From Burhinus oedicnemus (Eukaryota; Chordata; Aves; Charadriiformes; Burhinidae), in assembly GCA_008921705.1 (NCBI GenBank), contig VFFE01006709.1, positions 236,002-300,001 of the forward strand: DNA of 64,000 nt, in the 5' to 3' direction. Made by a program: the position numbers and the translations under genes. Under the pieces are notes generated by a model. It had not been told where the DNA came from and ran no database searches. It saw only the letters and a program-made list of their open reading frames with translations. This document shows positions 11,291-23,867 of this stretch, in pieces (positions within the stretch are counted from its first letter, which is position 1; each line of letters begins with the position of its first letter).

Positions 11291-14200
11291 ATCCCGAGCC
11301 TGTGAGGCTAACCCTCTTTCCATTGAGCCAAATTGCATGAATTTTTGAAGCAGTTCTTAAAGTCACAATTAGATGCAGAAATGGAGAGGGCAGTAAAATG
11401 TCTCAGAGATAAAACCATGAATTTTATGGGGGACTAAACTATTTGCCAGACAGTTAATAGACAAAGCAATTGCTTTTAGTGAGTAAGACACATGCAATCA
11501 CTATTAGTATCTGTACTTACATGTGGTATATTTACAGTGTTTAGTGATGTCACCAATAAGTACTGTGAGTGATTAGTTGTGGATTATGCAAATGTATGGT
11601 ATTATTGTTTTAATTTTAAAGCAAATAAGATTATAGAACTTCCGAGGGTGATAAGGTTCAAATGGTTTTAAGTACCATTGGAAATGTGAATGTGCTTTTA
11701 ACTTGTGGAAGATACATTGCTTTGTAGAGTAAAAGCCTAACTAAAGTAAACTAGGTAAACATTAAATACCTCCAAAATTCTGAATGCGTTGACTAAACAG
11801 AGCTAACACAGCTTCTACGAGTGCAAGCAGTGCCTTTGACTTTGGTAAATTACCAGCAAGTGTAAAGTTATTAATTTTCCATTAAGATTTCTAGAATGTT
11901 CAGTGTGCCTTCAGTCTCATTGTAGTTATTTTTCTTTCTCTAAATGAGAGGTAGGCCACCACTTTGAAGTTAGTGTTTTGCAAAACTGAACTGAAAATCC
12001 TGGTTTTGGCTGTCTTGTACTCCAATTGCCTTTGCACAGGCTGGTTACCTTGGAGAAATTGCTTTGATTCAACAGAAGGCTGATTACAGTCCTAAAGTTT
12101 TGAATGGTGCCTATAGTAGTTACGTTTGTGGTAGGGGAGGTCAGTGCTGATTCTACTGATGGCTGGTATTTCTCTATTTTTAGCACAGCTTTTAAGTATA
12201 AAATAGTGTTGGATGATGGTCTGTTCTATGGTGACTTTCCAGAATAGTTGTATAGCTTTCAGTGTTTTTATTTGTCGAGTGCATGTTCACTGAAATCTGG
12301 CAGGGACTAGGAATGAAAGGTCAGAACGCTGTGAAGAAGACTTCCCAGCTCAGGTTGCCTTCACTGGCTGTGGCTGGGTCAGCATATTGTCTTAAAACCC
12401 ATGAAATCTCACTTCTCTCCTGCATCAAACTTTGTGAGAGCCTTTCTTGAGTTACAGGTCCCCTGCTTCCCCTTGAATTCTCTGTTTTTGTGCTCGGGAA
12501 CTTCTCACTTCCCAAACATGAATGTCTGAGAGTAAACTCTTTCACCAAAGCTTCAGGCAATTTCCTTAACGTAAAACCGGTTCATTCAAATTAGTCGCCG
12601 TTGCTAATGACTCCTTGTGTCCCTCCCACTTACTGTAAAGCTTCTCAACAGAGATGGAACAGCCAACAATTTTCATAACTTTGTAAATGGTGCATGACCT
12701 TGTAGCCCAAGGCATGTTAGTGTTCTATATGTTTTTCCCTGGCTTCACTGTGCCTGTTTAAAGTACCGAGCAACCCAGTGCTAGATTGTGGTGCTGGAGA
12801 TACCAACTGGAAGGCAGTCTTAGCCGGACCTCAGGCTGGAATTTCACCTTTAGAGGCTGACCTCGTGAGAGCAGTTTCGCACACAAAAGGGAGCAAATAG
12901 TTGTAGCCAGACATTTGCAGGCTGTCTTTTCAGTCACATTGCTGCATTTTTTTTTCCCTATTTCAGTAGACGAATCCAAATTAGGATCTTACTCGCTTTA
13001 AATGTACATTTTTATTTTTCTCCATTATGCGTTGCTGTTAGATGGGAGGATAAGCATCTTTTGTATCATCTCTCAGCCCAGAAAAAGCCATCAATCTTGA
13101 AAAAGATTGTGTACAAAGAAAATAACGTTGCATACAGCTGCTAAGTGACCGCCAAGTGTTGCTGTAGTGCTAAGATTGCAGAGCAGTTAATAGACTGGAG
13201 CCACCTCCAAACTGGCTGTTGCTTCTTTTTGTTGAAGTCTGAGGACACATCGGAGATGAGCAGAGAGCAGCAGTTATCCTGCAAAATACCGCCCGTGCTC
13301 CTTCTCTCAAAATTATCTTGATACTCTCGGTCAAAGAATACTTTGGCCAGTGATAGGAAACCTTCAATTTTCCTTTTCCGCAGCACCTCCCTTTTTGCTT
13401 TGGAGCTTTTCTGAGGCCACGAGTCAGGTAATGTTAGTTTTCTGTAATTTTACGTCACAGTCTTGTCGTGTTGGTCTTCTATTTCCTCTGCAGAAATGCA
13501 TGGGTTTTGTGGTAAAGAATTCCAGGCGTAAGGCTTCTGTCTCTTTCTGGTTATCTCAGAGGTATGGCTTTGAAAAATCCTCTGTGCTGTGTTGTTTCTC
13601 AAACGAACAGTTAGACAATGGTTCCAGGTATGTTGGATTTCTTGATACCATTTTCCTTTCTTTCCTTTCTATTGAAATAAATAGAAGGGATGTTTTGGAA
13701 TGAAAAATGCGTTGTTCATTATGTAGACCATCGTAGCTCCTCGGACTTGAGCCATGCTTCTCTACTGGTGTAATTTCCATTCCTCACAGGGTACGGTCAC
13801 ATATCCTCCTTTTATTTTGAAGACCTTAATTGTAAACATATGCTTAAACTGGATGCATGTAGTGGCGGAGGTGTGCATTCTAGAATGAGATCAAAGCACA
13901 GCAAGGGGAAGGTTAGTGCATTGTTTGAGGTCTGATTATATGAGGTTGGTGATTAATTTGTGTTTGTATGTAATAAACCAGGCTATTGATCAGCTGAATA
14001 TCATTTAGATATAATAAGCTTAAAAAAAGCATACTTGCTATTTATGATGTAGACAGCATTCTTTTGAGGCTTGCGAAGTGATGGGAGGGGGTGTTTTTAC
14101 AGGGTGTATAGTCTGGCCTTTAGCTTCAGCCTGAAGAAGTATGTCCTCTGTGATCTGACTTGTAAGACAATAGTGAGAGATCGGTGACACTAAGGGGAGG

Positions 14201-15295
14201 GACAGACATCACGTGCAGGGTGATGATGATCAGTAACTTTTGAACTTTTAGGAGAGTGTGGAAGGAGCGTTTTGACTTGCCTTCTGTGGCTGTCGCTGGG
14301 CAATGTAGAACAGTACATACAGTCAGGCTCCAGTTTAGTAAAACTATGATTGTTCATGTGTTGGCATCCTAGTTGATAGATATTAACCTGTAGTTAATAC
14401 AAATTAAGTATGACACAGTCAGAAAAAAGGTTATACAACTGTGTAAACAGTGCAGGTGATACTGATACATAGAAATTGCTGTTACTTAGGTTGAACTGGA
14501 ATTTATGGTTCCCCAGGTTTTTGCAAAAGTCAATGGATATGTTTTACACACAAAGTACCTAATTTGGCTATTTAGCCAGTTTTTTCTAGTGATTCATGCA
14601 AAATCCTGTCTCCAGGGGTCTCTGCGACCAGCTGCAGTGGTATGTGTGTGAGAATCATGTGTGTTTTCTGTTTGCTAATTTTAGGACATTTCTAATATAG
14701 GTGATAATGTAAGGGTGCCGGAAATATAGATAGATACAGCAGAGTGAGATGAACAAAGGTTCCACTGAAGTGTAAATGGGCAAAATAATTTGTAATATGA
14801 TAGGTTTCTGAAAACATCTAACACTTTTTATGAACAAAAAGCTGTAGTATAAATTTAAAACTATGTATACATATGATAAAGGTACTCTTTATTTCAGAAT
14901 ATACATAGCCTTTATTTTATGAAAAAGGTAAAGCGAGGAAGTTTTCCTTTTGCCTTGGTTTGCATGGAAATGAAATTGGTAGTTATGCTTGAGGGGAGCT
15001 TTACTGTAGTCCACAGGCCCATATGCTCTGTGGCAGAGTAGGTATCTGCCCTGCGACCTGGAAGTGGTTTTGTTTACATGTGTTTAAAAAGTCTTGCATT
15101 TCTGCCAAACAGATAAAACCTCTTCATTCTAGGTGCCTAAAGGCAGGGTTTTTTTAACCCGTGTAGGAATTAACTTTTCATTGTAGTGAATCAGCCAAGC
15201 CCCAAGAACTCTCCTGTTAGAGCTGATGACTGATCTCTTATCTACTGGAACCCCAGTCGGTGTCTGCAGAGATGCTGAATTTGAGACCTGGCCTG

Positions 15296-15380
15296 TTTGT
15301 TTGGGGTTTTTTGTCTGTTGTTTTTTTTTTTTTTTTTTTTTTCTTCGTTTGTTTTGTGTTTTGACACCCCCCCGCCCCCA
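15296..15380. repeat. G/T-rich tract with 22-T homopolymer and C-run
   Basis: The segment contains a run of 22 T at 15321-15342 followed by GTTTG units and then a C-rich run (acacccccccgcccc). On the complementary strand it is an A/C-rich tract like others in the window. It could be the poly(A) tail of a reverse-strand retrocopy, but no recognisable retrocopy body lies next to it. Confidence 0.75.
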
Positions 15381-16721
15381 AGTCAAGTGCCCAAACAAAT
15401 TGTGTACCAAATGATGGTAAATACCAACTAGAAGCATGAAGCAGACTTCGGAGTCTGCGGCACGTGTGACTAGAGTCAGATTGTGAACCTGCATATTGTT
15501 CACATCCTTGTGTCTGGAGTTGAGCCCAACTTTGAGCTTCAACCCTGAGTTGATATGACAGCATTCATGGAGGCAATAGCTCCAGTTCTTTGCAAGTCAA
15601 TTGCCTCCCTCCCTGCCAGCTTTTAACTGTGATGTTTGAAACTGTTTCCAGCATCTAGTTATGAAAAGGCCGTATTGGCTGTTAGTTTTATTGTACAGGT
15701 GAGAAAGCTTAAGCTCTGAGCAAGTGATGTTTTGTTTCCTCATAGCTTTCTTATCCAAGCCAGAAATATACTTCCATATCCTAACTCAAGGACATGAGAA
15801 TAATCAGGAAAAATCTATGACCCAGTTGCATATAAAAGCTATTATTTTCACCTTCCAGAAACAGTTTTCACTTACCAGTAGTAAGCAGCTAACAAAGTAC
15901 AACAGAATTTTGATGAGAGGAAAGATAAACTGTTGTGTTTGAGTGGTGATGGATTTAGCAAGTTCTTGTTTGAAACTTTTCCTCAAAGACTATCACAGCG
16001 ATGAAGTACTGTCAAACCACCATTCTGAATCTATTGCCTTCTCCATCAGGAATACACTGAGAAAACAGGTACGTGCCCGTCCTTGCTGTTGAAACTAGTG
16101 GTTAGCCATTGCCAATTCTTTTTCTTCCTGTCATTCCAGAGGAACTCAAAATTTCTCTGGCAGATAGAAGCTGGAAATGAATCTGATGTTTAATCCTTTC
16201 CCAGCCTAAATCCAATCTAAAAAAAACCTCTCACCAGACACTAATCAGATCACAAATTTAGAAGTCTAACAGAACGTATAACCTAGTAAAGACAAATTAA
16301 CCCAGTCTTTGCTGCTGTCTCAGAGTAACTTTCACATGGACAAACACCTGTGAGGTGTGATACCTTGGCTGCATTACATGCTTTTATGGGTCTAGGTGAG
16401 AATGGAAACATGTTGTTGTACCCTAAGAGTGTACCTTTCATAGTACTCTTATTTTACAGTAAAAATGTGCAAAATAGCATATCATCTTCCCTCAATCTGT
16501 GAATGGAAACATTTTATTATTTTACTTTGTAATGGTTATGCTCTCTGAGAATGAGTGAGTTCCCATAGGTTGCTGTAGGAGATGAAGTTTTAAGAGGCAA
16601 GCTTCTGCTTTATTGTCCTATTTCTAAAAGGTGTTGTGATGTATTCAAGGTAGTAAAAGTCCTTTTGTGATCAGATTTTATTGTAGATTACCTAGGCAGG
16701 CGTCTCTACTCATTCAAGACT

Positions 16722-16741
16722 CATGACTCCAGTGAGTCATG
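16722..16741. repeat. Short palindrome containing an AP-1 site
   Basis: CATGACTC (16722-16729) and GAGTCATG (16734-16741) are perfect inverted copies with a 4-base spacer. The right side forms TGAGTCA (16732-16738), the consensus AP-1 element. A factor-binding site is possible, but motifs this short also arise by chance. Confidence 0.35.
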
Positions 16742-17573
16742 TCTCTGTTACCCTCACTTGTTTTCACTTGGCTTCTTTCTTTCTTCAGGTTTTTCTTGGC
16801 TCTTCAGTGTACCTTGGTCATGTTTCTTATTCCTTCTTATTTTTTCTACTTTTATGTTTGATCTGCATATTTTAAAAATATTTTGTTTTGATTTATCCAA
16901 AGGGTGGAGTGGAAAAACTCTTAGTTTTTTGGGACAGATTAAGTATGCAAAAGGTTTACAAATCACTTAAATTATGCTCATAGGACTACTCGGGGACAGA
17001 GAATAGAATATACAATCTCAATAAGGAGCAAATTGGAAATAATTAAGGAAAGAATGACTTTCTATGCTGATCTCATTCTGCCAAAGTTCAGCCTAGGATT
17101 AAAAAGTGTCTCATTTGTTTAGCTGTGTGTTTGGTAATATCAGTTCAGTCTGATATTCAATTTTGAGATATGTTTCCATCTTGTCTAATAACTATGGTTT
17201 CCTGCGTACACTGCCTACGTTATAACCATGCCAAGAGAACTGATATGTAGAGTAGAGCTGGCATCTTGGTGTCTCGGTTTGATGCTTGAATTTGTAACCT
17301 CTAAAAGACAGTGGAATAAGGACTGATTGCAAGAGTGATTTGAAGAAGTCTGATTGTTGCTTATAATGTCAACAATTGAGTATCACCCATCACTAGTCAT
17401 TAACTTCATATTTAGGTCACATTAATTGTCTGAAAAATGTAGGGAACTATATGCGTGTTACAAATGTGGGTGTAATGACTGGGGATACCTGTGTTAAACT
17501 TTACCAGTAAGTGAAGAGTTGCCCTCTATTGATCAGTATACATACACTTGAAGAGTCTGCAAGCAGCTTCGCA

Positions 17574-17606
17574 TAATAATAGAGTAGAAATTCTTCTCTA
17601 TTATTA
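17574..17606. repeat. Compact AT-rich inverted repeat
   Basis: The 11 bases taataatagag at 17574-17584 are perfectly complementary to ctctattatta at 17596-17606. Inner bases pair further (about 86-88 with 92-94 of the same hundred) to leave a very small loop. This is a cruciform-type palindrome with no flanking element recognised. Confidence 0.6.
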
Positions 17607-18215
17607 AAGGTTTAAAAAAGAAAATTAGGCATTAAGTAAGATTTCATCCAAATGAGTTTGTTTTTCTAGCGTTTTGAATGGATTAACGATTTAAACTGTT
17701 TAGCAGATTGACTTGCTTACGAAACACAATTGGTTTCTAGCTGACACATAGGATTTTATGAAGTGATTAATCACAGCTGCCAGTTGCCAAGGTCAGTGGG
17801 ACGTTCCATATTGGCAGTCCCCATATACTGTAGATTAGTCTGAAAAAGTGTAGGGGAAGGGAATGCCAATGGGGGAGGAAAGCAGTTCGCAGTTCAGTTA
17901 ATGTGATTTTTAAAAATATCCTAAATGCAAAAGTGTCTGCTTTGTAAAATTAAGTCCAAGACAGGCTTTTTGTGTTGGTCAGACTTCTATTGTACCTTGG
18001 GTGTGTTTATGTGTGTTTTTCCTGTTGATTTTTCCAAGTAAAAATCAGAAGCCTGGTCAAGGAGTGGGAAAAGAAACACGTAATGATGGTTGTGTGCATT
18101 TTTTACCATTATTTCAAAGTGAAAGATAGTCATTAAACTTTCATGATTTGTCAGCTTCTCTAGGGAAGCTGGTGGGAGGAAAGAAACCAAGGATTTAGTC
18201 TTGGTCTTGCTGAAC

Positions 18216-18270
18216 GCACTGGGACTTTACCATTAATTTCTGTTGGAGAAGGATCATGCCCTAAGTCAGC
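18216..18270. repeat. Ancient amniote repeat remnant (unclassified)
   Basis: The order 'gggactttaccattaatttc', 'tgttggagaaggatcatgcc', 'ctaagtcag' follows an old amniote repeat pattern of the type 'gactttccattgacttc...ggatcaggccctaagt'. Family name uncertain. The copy is short and diverged. Confidence 0.5.
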
Positions 18271-21200
18271 AGATGAAATAAATAATGCTTAAGTCTTCAG
18301 CTTGCTATTATTTCATTACTATTTTTCTTATCATTAAATGGGTGGGAGATGGGCAGGTCAGATGTTATATTCCCAAGCATTACTCTGGATCTGCAGCAAA
18401 AAGCTTGAGCAACTTAATTCTTCTCTCTGTGATCCCTTTTGCCCTTTGTAAAACAGAAGATCATGTCCTCTTAAGAAGAGCACTGAAGAGCAAGATCTCA
18501 AAGTAATCTCTAATCCTCAGACCCAGAGAAAGAGCCCTCAGAAGATGCAAATGTTTGGGAATGTTGCAAGATAGGATGGGAATGCCTAATTTTTGAAAAT
18601 TATGCATTGGCCCAAGTAGGCTTAATCATTGGAAGGGCAGAAAAATAAGGAAGATGTCCTTCAATTATCTGTGTCTGTAAGTTTGACCTTTGTTAGCCTG
18701 TGTAAAAAATATGCCCCTTAGGTGAAATTTAGAGACATGTTGGTATTACCAGTAGTGATCTAATGTAGTTTCTGGGATTTGAGTAATGACCCACTCATAT
18801 GGACGCTGTTATTCAATAAACTATAGTGCATCCATTTAGTTTACAGCAATTTATGAAATGAGGTTGCAAATGCTAAATGGACTGAATTTCTTCTGTCCTC
18901 TGCCTGGCATCCTTTGATATGACAAAAGTGAGGTCTTGTGTGAGAATGTCGGTGCCTTTTCTACACAGCTCTGTGTAGAAAGGTTAAATGTTATACATAT
19001 ATATAACATAGAACATGTTATACAGTTAGATGAATATATTGTGTCTTGCACTGATGTTATGTTTAAAAAAGACTTTAACTCAAAGCAGGAGCATATCCTT
19101 TAATGGCAACCCATAAACCCAGGCCATAACATCAGTTTGAAGTGCTTTTGAAAGCCATGAAAACCATTTTGAGTGTCCTGCTGAATGTAATCAGGGAGTA
19201 AAACATGCAATACTTTGTGGTTTTGCCACATCTTTCCTTCTTGCAGATCTCAAGTACAGACCTCAAAGCGATGTTTCTGTCAGAACCGCACGACACTTGC
19301 TGCATGCCTGGCTTTACAAGTGGGAACCTTCAAAGAGACAGGCTTTGAATAATAAATGTGCTTATGACATCTTTCCAAGTGGAAGATAATGACCTGCACG
19401 TGTTGACTCTGAATTGGAAGTACTTCTAGCTGTGTGATCATAGTCAAAGGTGAGCTCACAGAAAGGAGGCTTTGTCTCCTGAGATGAGGGAGTGACAGAA
19501 CAAACCTTCATTAAGGGTTGCTGATGATTTCATAATAATATTTGTATGTATCTATATGTGCCTAGTATGTTCTTTTCACTGATGACATGCTCAGTGGACA
19601 CAGGAAGCTTGATGTTGTTTTCACTGACTTGAGCCATGTTTGTCATGCTTACGACCCCATTCAGTGCTAATTGAAGTAAGAGTCCATCGGCAGGCTTTGC
19701 TGTAAGCAGAATGAAAAATTCAAATGAAGTAGTGGTAAAACTGTACAGAAGCCATTTTTGCTTGTTCACAGTAATTTCTTGAACTGGAAGATGCTTGTAC
19801 TGTGGTTCCTGGGTACCTCATACTCCACATTATATGTTGGATCTCGGTAACTTTTGCAGCAACCAGGATCAAAAACTTTAGCAAACTCCCTGCACACTTA
19901 GAAAACACTCAATATTTAACAGTTATTAAAGCACTTTGAGTTCTCAAGGTCGGCAGCATTAAAATATTCTCAGCAAAATATGTTTTATTAAGTACAGAGC
20001 TGTTCGTACTTCAAGCCTTCAATTGAGAGCCTTGGTGAACCGTACCTAAGGCTAGGAACTGGCTAACCTGAAAAAATCAGACATCTATGATCCCACAATT
20101 TTACATCAGCTGAGAATGTGCCTGCCTGCTTGTATAGAAAACTGGGATGAAGAAAGAAAGAGTAGTCCAGGCTCTTAGGCCTGTTCTTTGGGCATAGCTG
20201 GGAATAGAAGGATGGCAGTTGTACGTCATTGTTGGCACTTGAGTAATAGCTGCTGGGTAGACAGTGTTGGAACTGCCACTTCTCTTAAGGGCTTGTTTCC
20301 TTATCCAGACACTGGAGAGGCCTGGAGCCTTTGCAGTACTTAAATGGGCCAACTGGTAACTAGCAAAAAGGTAAGGTGCAAACTAGTCATGTTCTAACAG
20401 AACCTCTTCAGTCTTTGTTCCTGTGGTGTGAAATGCTTCATGCTGAAACATTTTCACATAGGAGATACTAGTAAACTTTCATTCTAGATTGGCACAAAAA
20501 TAAGTGTGTGTGTGTGGTGTTTTTTTGGGTTTTTTTTTTGGTGGAAGATCAGCAAAGGCATAAAACTGGAACTGAGCAACACTTGTGTTTGGCATGTCTT
20601 GAAGGCTCAGGAAGTAGATGATAGTTCAGGATGTTTTTTCTGGTTTCTGAGCTGATTCAGTAACTCTACAATTATTTTTTTCCTATGAGCTGTTGAGCGG
20701 TTATGCCACTAAGAACCAGCCCATGCTGCTTGTGAACACGGGGATTTTCTGTAACCCTTCTCAGCCGACTCATGATCATAGCTGTATAAAATTACTCTTT
20801 ACCTAGAATTGCTTTTTATTTTTTAAAAAGCAGACAACCTTCCCTACCTGAACCATAGAATTATTCAACAGATTTTACTCTGAAGGGAAGGCAGGAGAAC
20901 CCCTGAAGGAAAAGGAAAATTTTAAGTGGTCAGGATAGAAGCACATGATATATGTGGACCTTGTTCTATAGGGACTCCACACTGGCCTGCCAAAATCAAG
21001 CAGGAAATGGAAAGGGAGAAGAGAAATTCTTGGCTTCTGAGTCAGACTCGAGGGTTAAGCCACAGTCAAGCCATGGATGCCCTCTAAATCTTTCTAGGTA
21101 GGATCATGGAAATTGGATGTGACTGAACAGAGCTCTTGGTCATTGGGAAGTCCTGATCTAGAGTCATGCAGGGTTCACTTACATGTTTTATCTAAAAGGC

Positions 21201-23040
21201 TTGTCCAAAATAGTGGTGTTTCTCCTATCACAAGATGAACTGTAGGAATTTTTCGTTAGTTGAGGTTATTGAAACCCAGAGGGAAAGCTGCTTTAGAGAC
21301 CCCTTGCAGGATAATGTTCTGAGAAAATTGTTCTTTTGATGCCATGATTTGAAACTCATGCTTCTCATTAACACAAGCTGCAGGGTGCCTGGAGATCTGT
21401 CACTGACAAGGGTCTGCATTAGCTGGAAAACAGTGTGCATCCACCACGTTGGGTGTACAGGGTTAAAAAGCAAAATAGGAAAAGAAAGGAGAGACTCAAA
21501 TTGGGTATCTGTTAGTGATTTGAGACCCATGTGATTTAAGAAAAAACCTGTGCTGAGCTGATTTTCAGGAAACCAGCTATCCTGACGGATTGACCAATGC
21601 AGTGTGACATGAGAACACTGCCTCTTAATACTTTCATTTAGGGAAATATTTTTTTTTTTCTTCCCAATTGAACATCAGCGTTCCTGTGAAACCTGTCAGT
21701 TGAAGAATGAGAAGCTGTTGCACAGAAGACCGCCCCCTGCTGCCCCCCCCCGGGAACTCTTAAGGGGTTTTTCTCTATGTATTGGATTTTTAGGGCAGTG
21801 TAGTACTACTGAAGATGTGAATCCTCCAAGCTGGAGGCTTCTGATCTTGCTTGTCTTCAGAGGAGTTGTTGGAGATTTTTTTTTTTGAGTTACCTCTGAT
21901 CGTGTTTAGTCTGACAGACATAATTCTTACATTCAGAGACAGAATATAGAGTAATGTGAACAGTGTTGTGTTTCACTTCTAATGCTGACCTAGTATATTC
22001 TATTTTATTGACAAGCTTAAGTGAATATTTTTTTCTCTTTATTTTTGGGTAGCATTTCCTTTCTTGGTGACATATTATAGTTTTTGGGTAAGGGAAGGAG
22101 ATAAAAATAGCAGAATTCGTGAGTCCTATGGTACCAGTATTATACAGTGTAGTGTGTCATTTGATGTATTGCTCACTGCAGCAGGTCTGGATAAATTGCA
22201 AGATCTGTGTGAAACTTAGAGCAATGTGCTGTCATATACCTAGGTCAGATTTTGTTAGAGGAAAACATACTGTAATTTGCTGAATGAAAAGCAAGTAGCC
22301 AAATAATGTGCAACAACGTTGTCAGTATGTGAACACAAACTGTATAATGCATAGGCTTAAAAGGTTGAGTAATTTTTCTGACTTCCTTTGGAGATTGTTT
22401 GCTGCCTTGTTAATCTTCTAAAAGAAAATGAAATGATCCATTTGTGTTCTGAAGTTATTATAACTCTTAAGTTAGAGCTCTTTGCATTGATTAAGTATTT
22501 CCTTAACATCAGTTCAGTGCGTTTCCAGTCTTAGAGATATTGACCTACAAAGGATGTTATAGTACCCTACCAAAAAAAGCCCCCTCAAGTTTTTGTTGGA
22601 GTACCTTGTGCAAAATAATTCTAGTGATAAATGCATGTATTTGCCTAGTTCGTTCTCCAGACCTAGCAGAAAGGGCTGTTCTTACATTATGTTAGGAATC
22701 ACAAGTTTACTTGTGGTTTTACTACCATAGACTAAAATCCTAGTGAAAAAAAAGCATATTAGCAGATTAAGAGAAACACGGAACTATTTACTAGGCTTTT
22801 ACTTGGTGCTGACTTATATTTACTAGTTTGAATTAGAACTATAACTTTAGTATTCCTGAAGACAAGACCTTAATAAGAAGCTTATTGCCTTATGAAAATG
22901 ATCTTTGTTAGTTTAGAGTAACTTGGTCTAAATCCTCATAGTTCATTCACTTTGTTTTGCACGTAGAGTGGAAGAATGTAAGAGTGTTTATTACCAGATA
23001 GTTCAGAATGATCTCTCTGTCTGGTATCTTCTCTCTGAAC
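18271..23040. other. Unique AT-rich sequence, no gene recognised
   Basis: The stretch contains two adjacent palindromes (18957-19009), a GT-rich stretch near 20505-20542 and C-runs near 21720-21745. A pair of overlapping antisense frames at 21228-21534 has no recognisable domain. No gene was recognised. Confidence 0.5.
18958..19009. repeat. Two adjacent palindromes
   Basis: TTTCTACACAG and CTGTGTAGAAA form an 11-bp inverted repeat around a 2-base centre (about 18958-18981). Seven bases later ATGTTATA (18988-18995) and TATAACAT (19002-19009) form a second, AT-rich inverted repeat. The first is almost a continuous palindrome. No mobile-element flanks were recognised. Confidence 0.6.
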
Positions 23041-23867
23041 TCATAGAATTGTTTAGGTTGGAAAACACCTTTAAGATCATGAAGTCCAACCATTAACCTA
23101 AAACTGCAAGTCCACCACTAAACCATGTCTCTCAGCACTATGTCTACCCGTCTTTTAAATACCTCCAGGGATGGTGAATCAACCACTTCCCTGGGCAGCC
23201 TGTTCCAATGCTTGACAACCCTATCAGCGAGGAAACTTTTCCTAATAGCCAATCTAAACCTCCCCTGCTGCAACTTGAGGCCGTTTCCTCTTGTGCTATC
23301 ACTTCTTACTTGGGAGAAGAGACTGACCACCACTTTGCTATAACCTCCTTTCAGGTAGTTGTACAGGGTGATAAGGTCTCCCCTGAGCCTTCTTTTCTCC
23401 TGGAACTGTTTAGCAACCCCAGTTCCCTCAGCTGCTCCTCATAAGACTTGTGCTCTAGACCCCTCACCAGCTTGGTTGCCTTTCTCTGGACATGTTCCAG
23501 CACCTCAATGTCTGTCTTGTAGTGAGGGGCTCAAAACTGAACACAGTATTCAAGGTGAAGCCTCACCAGTGCCGAGTACGAGGGGGATGATGTCTCCCCT
23601 AGTCCTGCTTGCCATGCTATTCCAGATACATGCCAGGATGCTGTTGGCCTTCTTGTCCACCTGGGCACACTGCTGGCTCATATTCAGCCAGCTGTTGACC
23701 AACACCCCCAGGTCCTTTTCTGCCAGGCAGCTTTCCAGCCACTCTTCCCTAAGCCTGTAGCATTGCACGGGCTTGTTGTGACCCAAGTGCAAGACCTGGC
23801 ACTTGACCTTGTTGAACTTCAAACCGTTGGCCTTGGCCCATCGATCCAGCCTGTTCAGATCAATCAT
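23041..23867 (-). mobile_element. CR1 LINE 3' fragment, - strand
   Basis: Read on the - strand this is the 3' end of a CR1 non-LTR retrotransposon. The reading frame at 23867-23550 includes [13 protein letters not shown] and [12 protein letters not shown], matching the C-terminal part of the CR1 reverse transcriptase. A later frame (23333-23118) includes [20 protein letters not shown] and ends [11 protein letters not shown], the typical last residues of CR1 ORF2. The 3' UTR then runs to a terminus near 23041 (ccaacctaaacaattctatga on the - strand), the characteristic avian CR1 end with a single octamer-like unit. The copy is 5'-truncated at about 23867 and carries frame breaks, so it is inactive. 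It is better preserved than the other CR1 pieces in this window. Confidence 0.95.

Larger units (their letters stand above)
8451..18215. other. Long unique stretch, no gene recognised
   Basis: About 9.8 kb of AT-rich sequence holds scattered simple tracts: GTTT units near 9705-9728, TG repeats at 11276-11290 and a 22-T run at 15321-15342. Two small palindromes (16722-16741 and 17574-17606) are listed separately. Open frames of up to 137 codons (the longest at 15129-15542 on the - strand, spanning the homopolymer) show no domains and are not called as genes. Confidence 0.5.

Noticed and set aside
15129..15564. - strand frames of 137 and 108 codons
   Set aside because: Both cross the T22 homopolymer (poly-Lys in translation) and have no recognised domain.
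23125..23760. + strand frames over the same region as genes
   Set aside because: They are antisense shadows of the CR1 copy.
23118..23867. - strand frames as a host reverse-transcriptase-like gene
   Set aside because: They are pieces of a 5'-truncated CR1 LINE with frame breaks, ending in the CR1 3' terminus.
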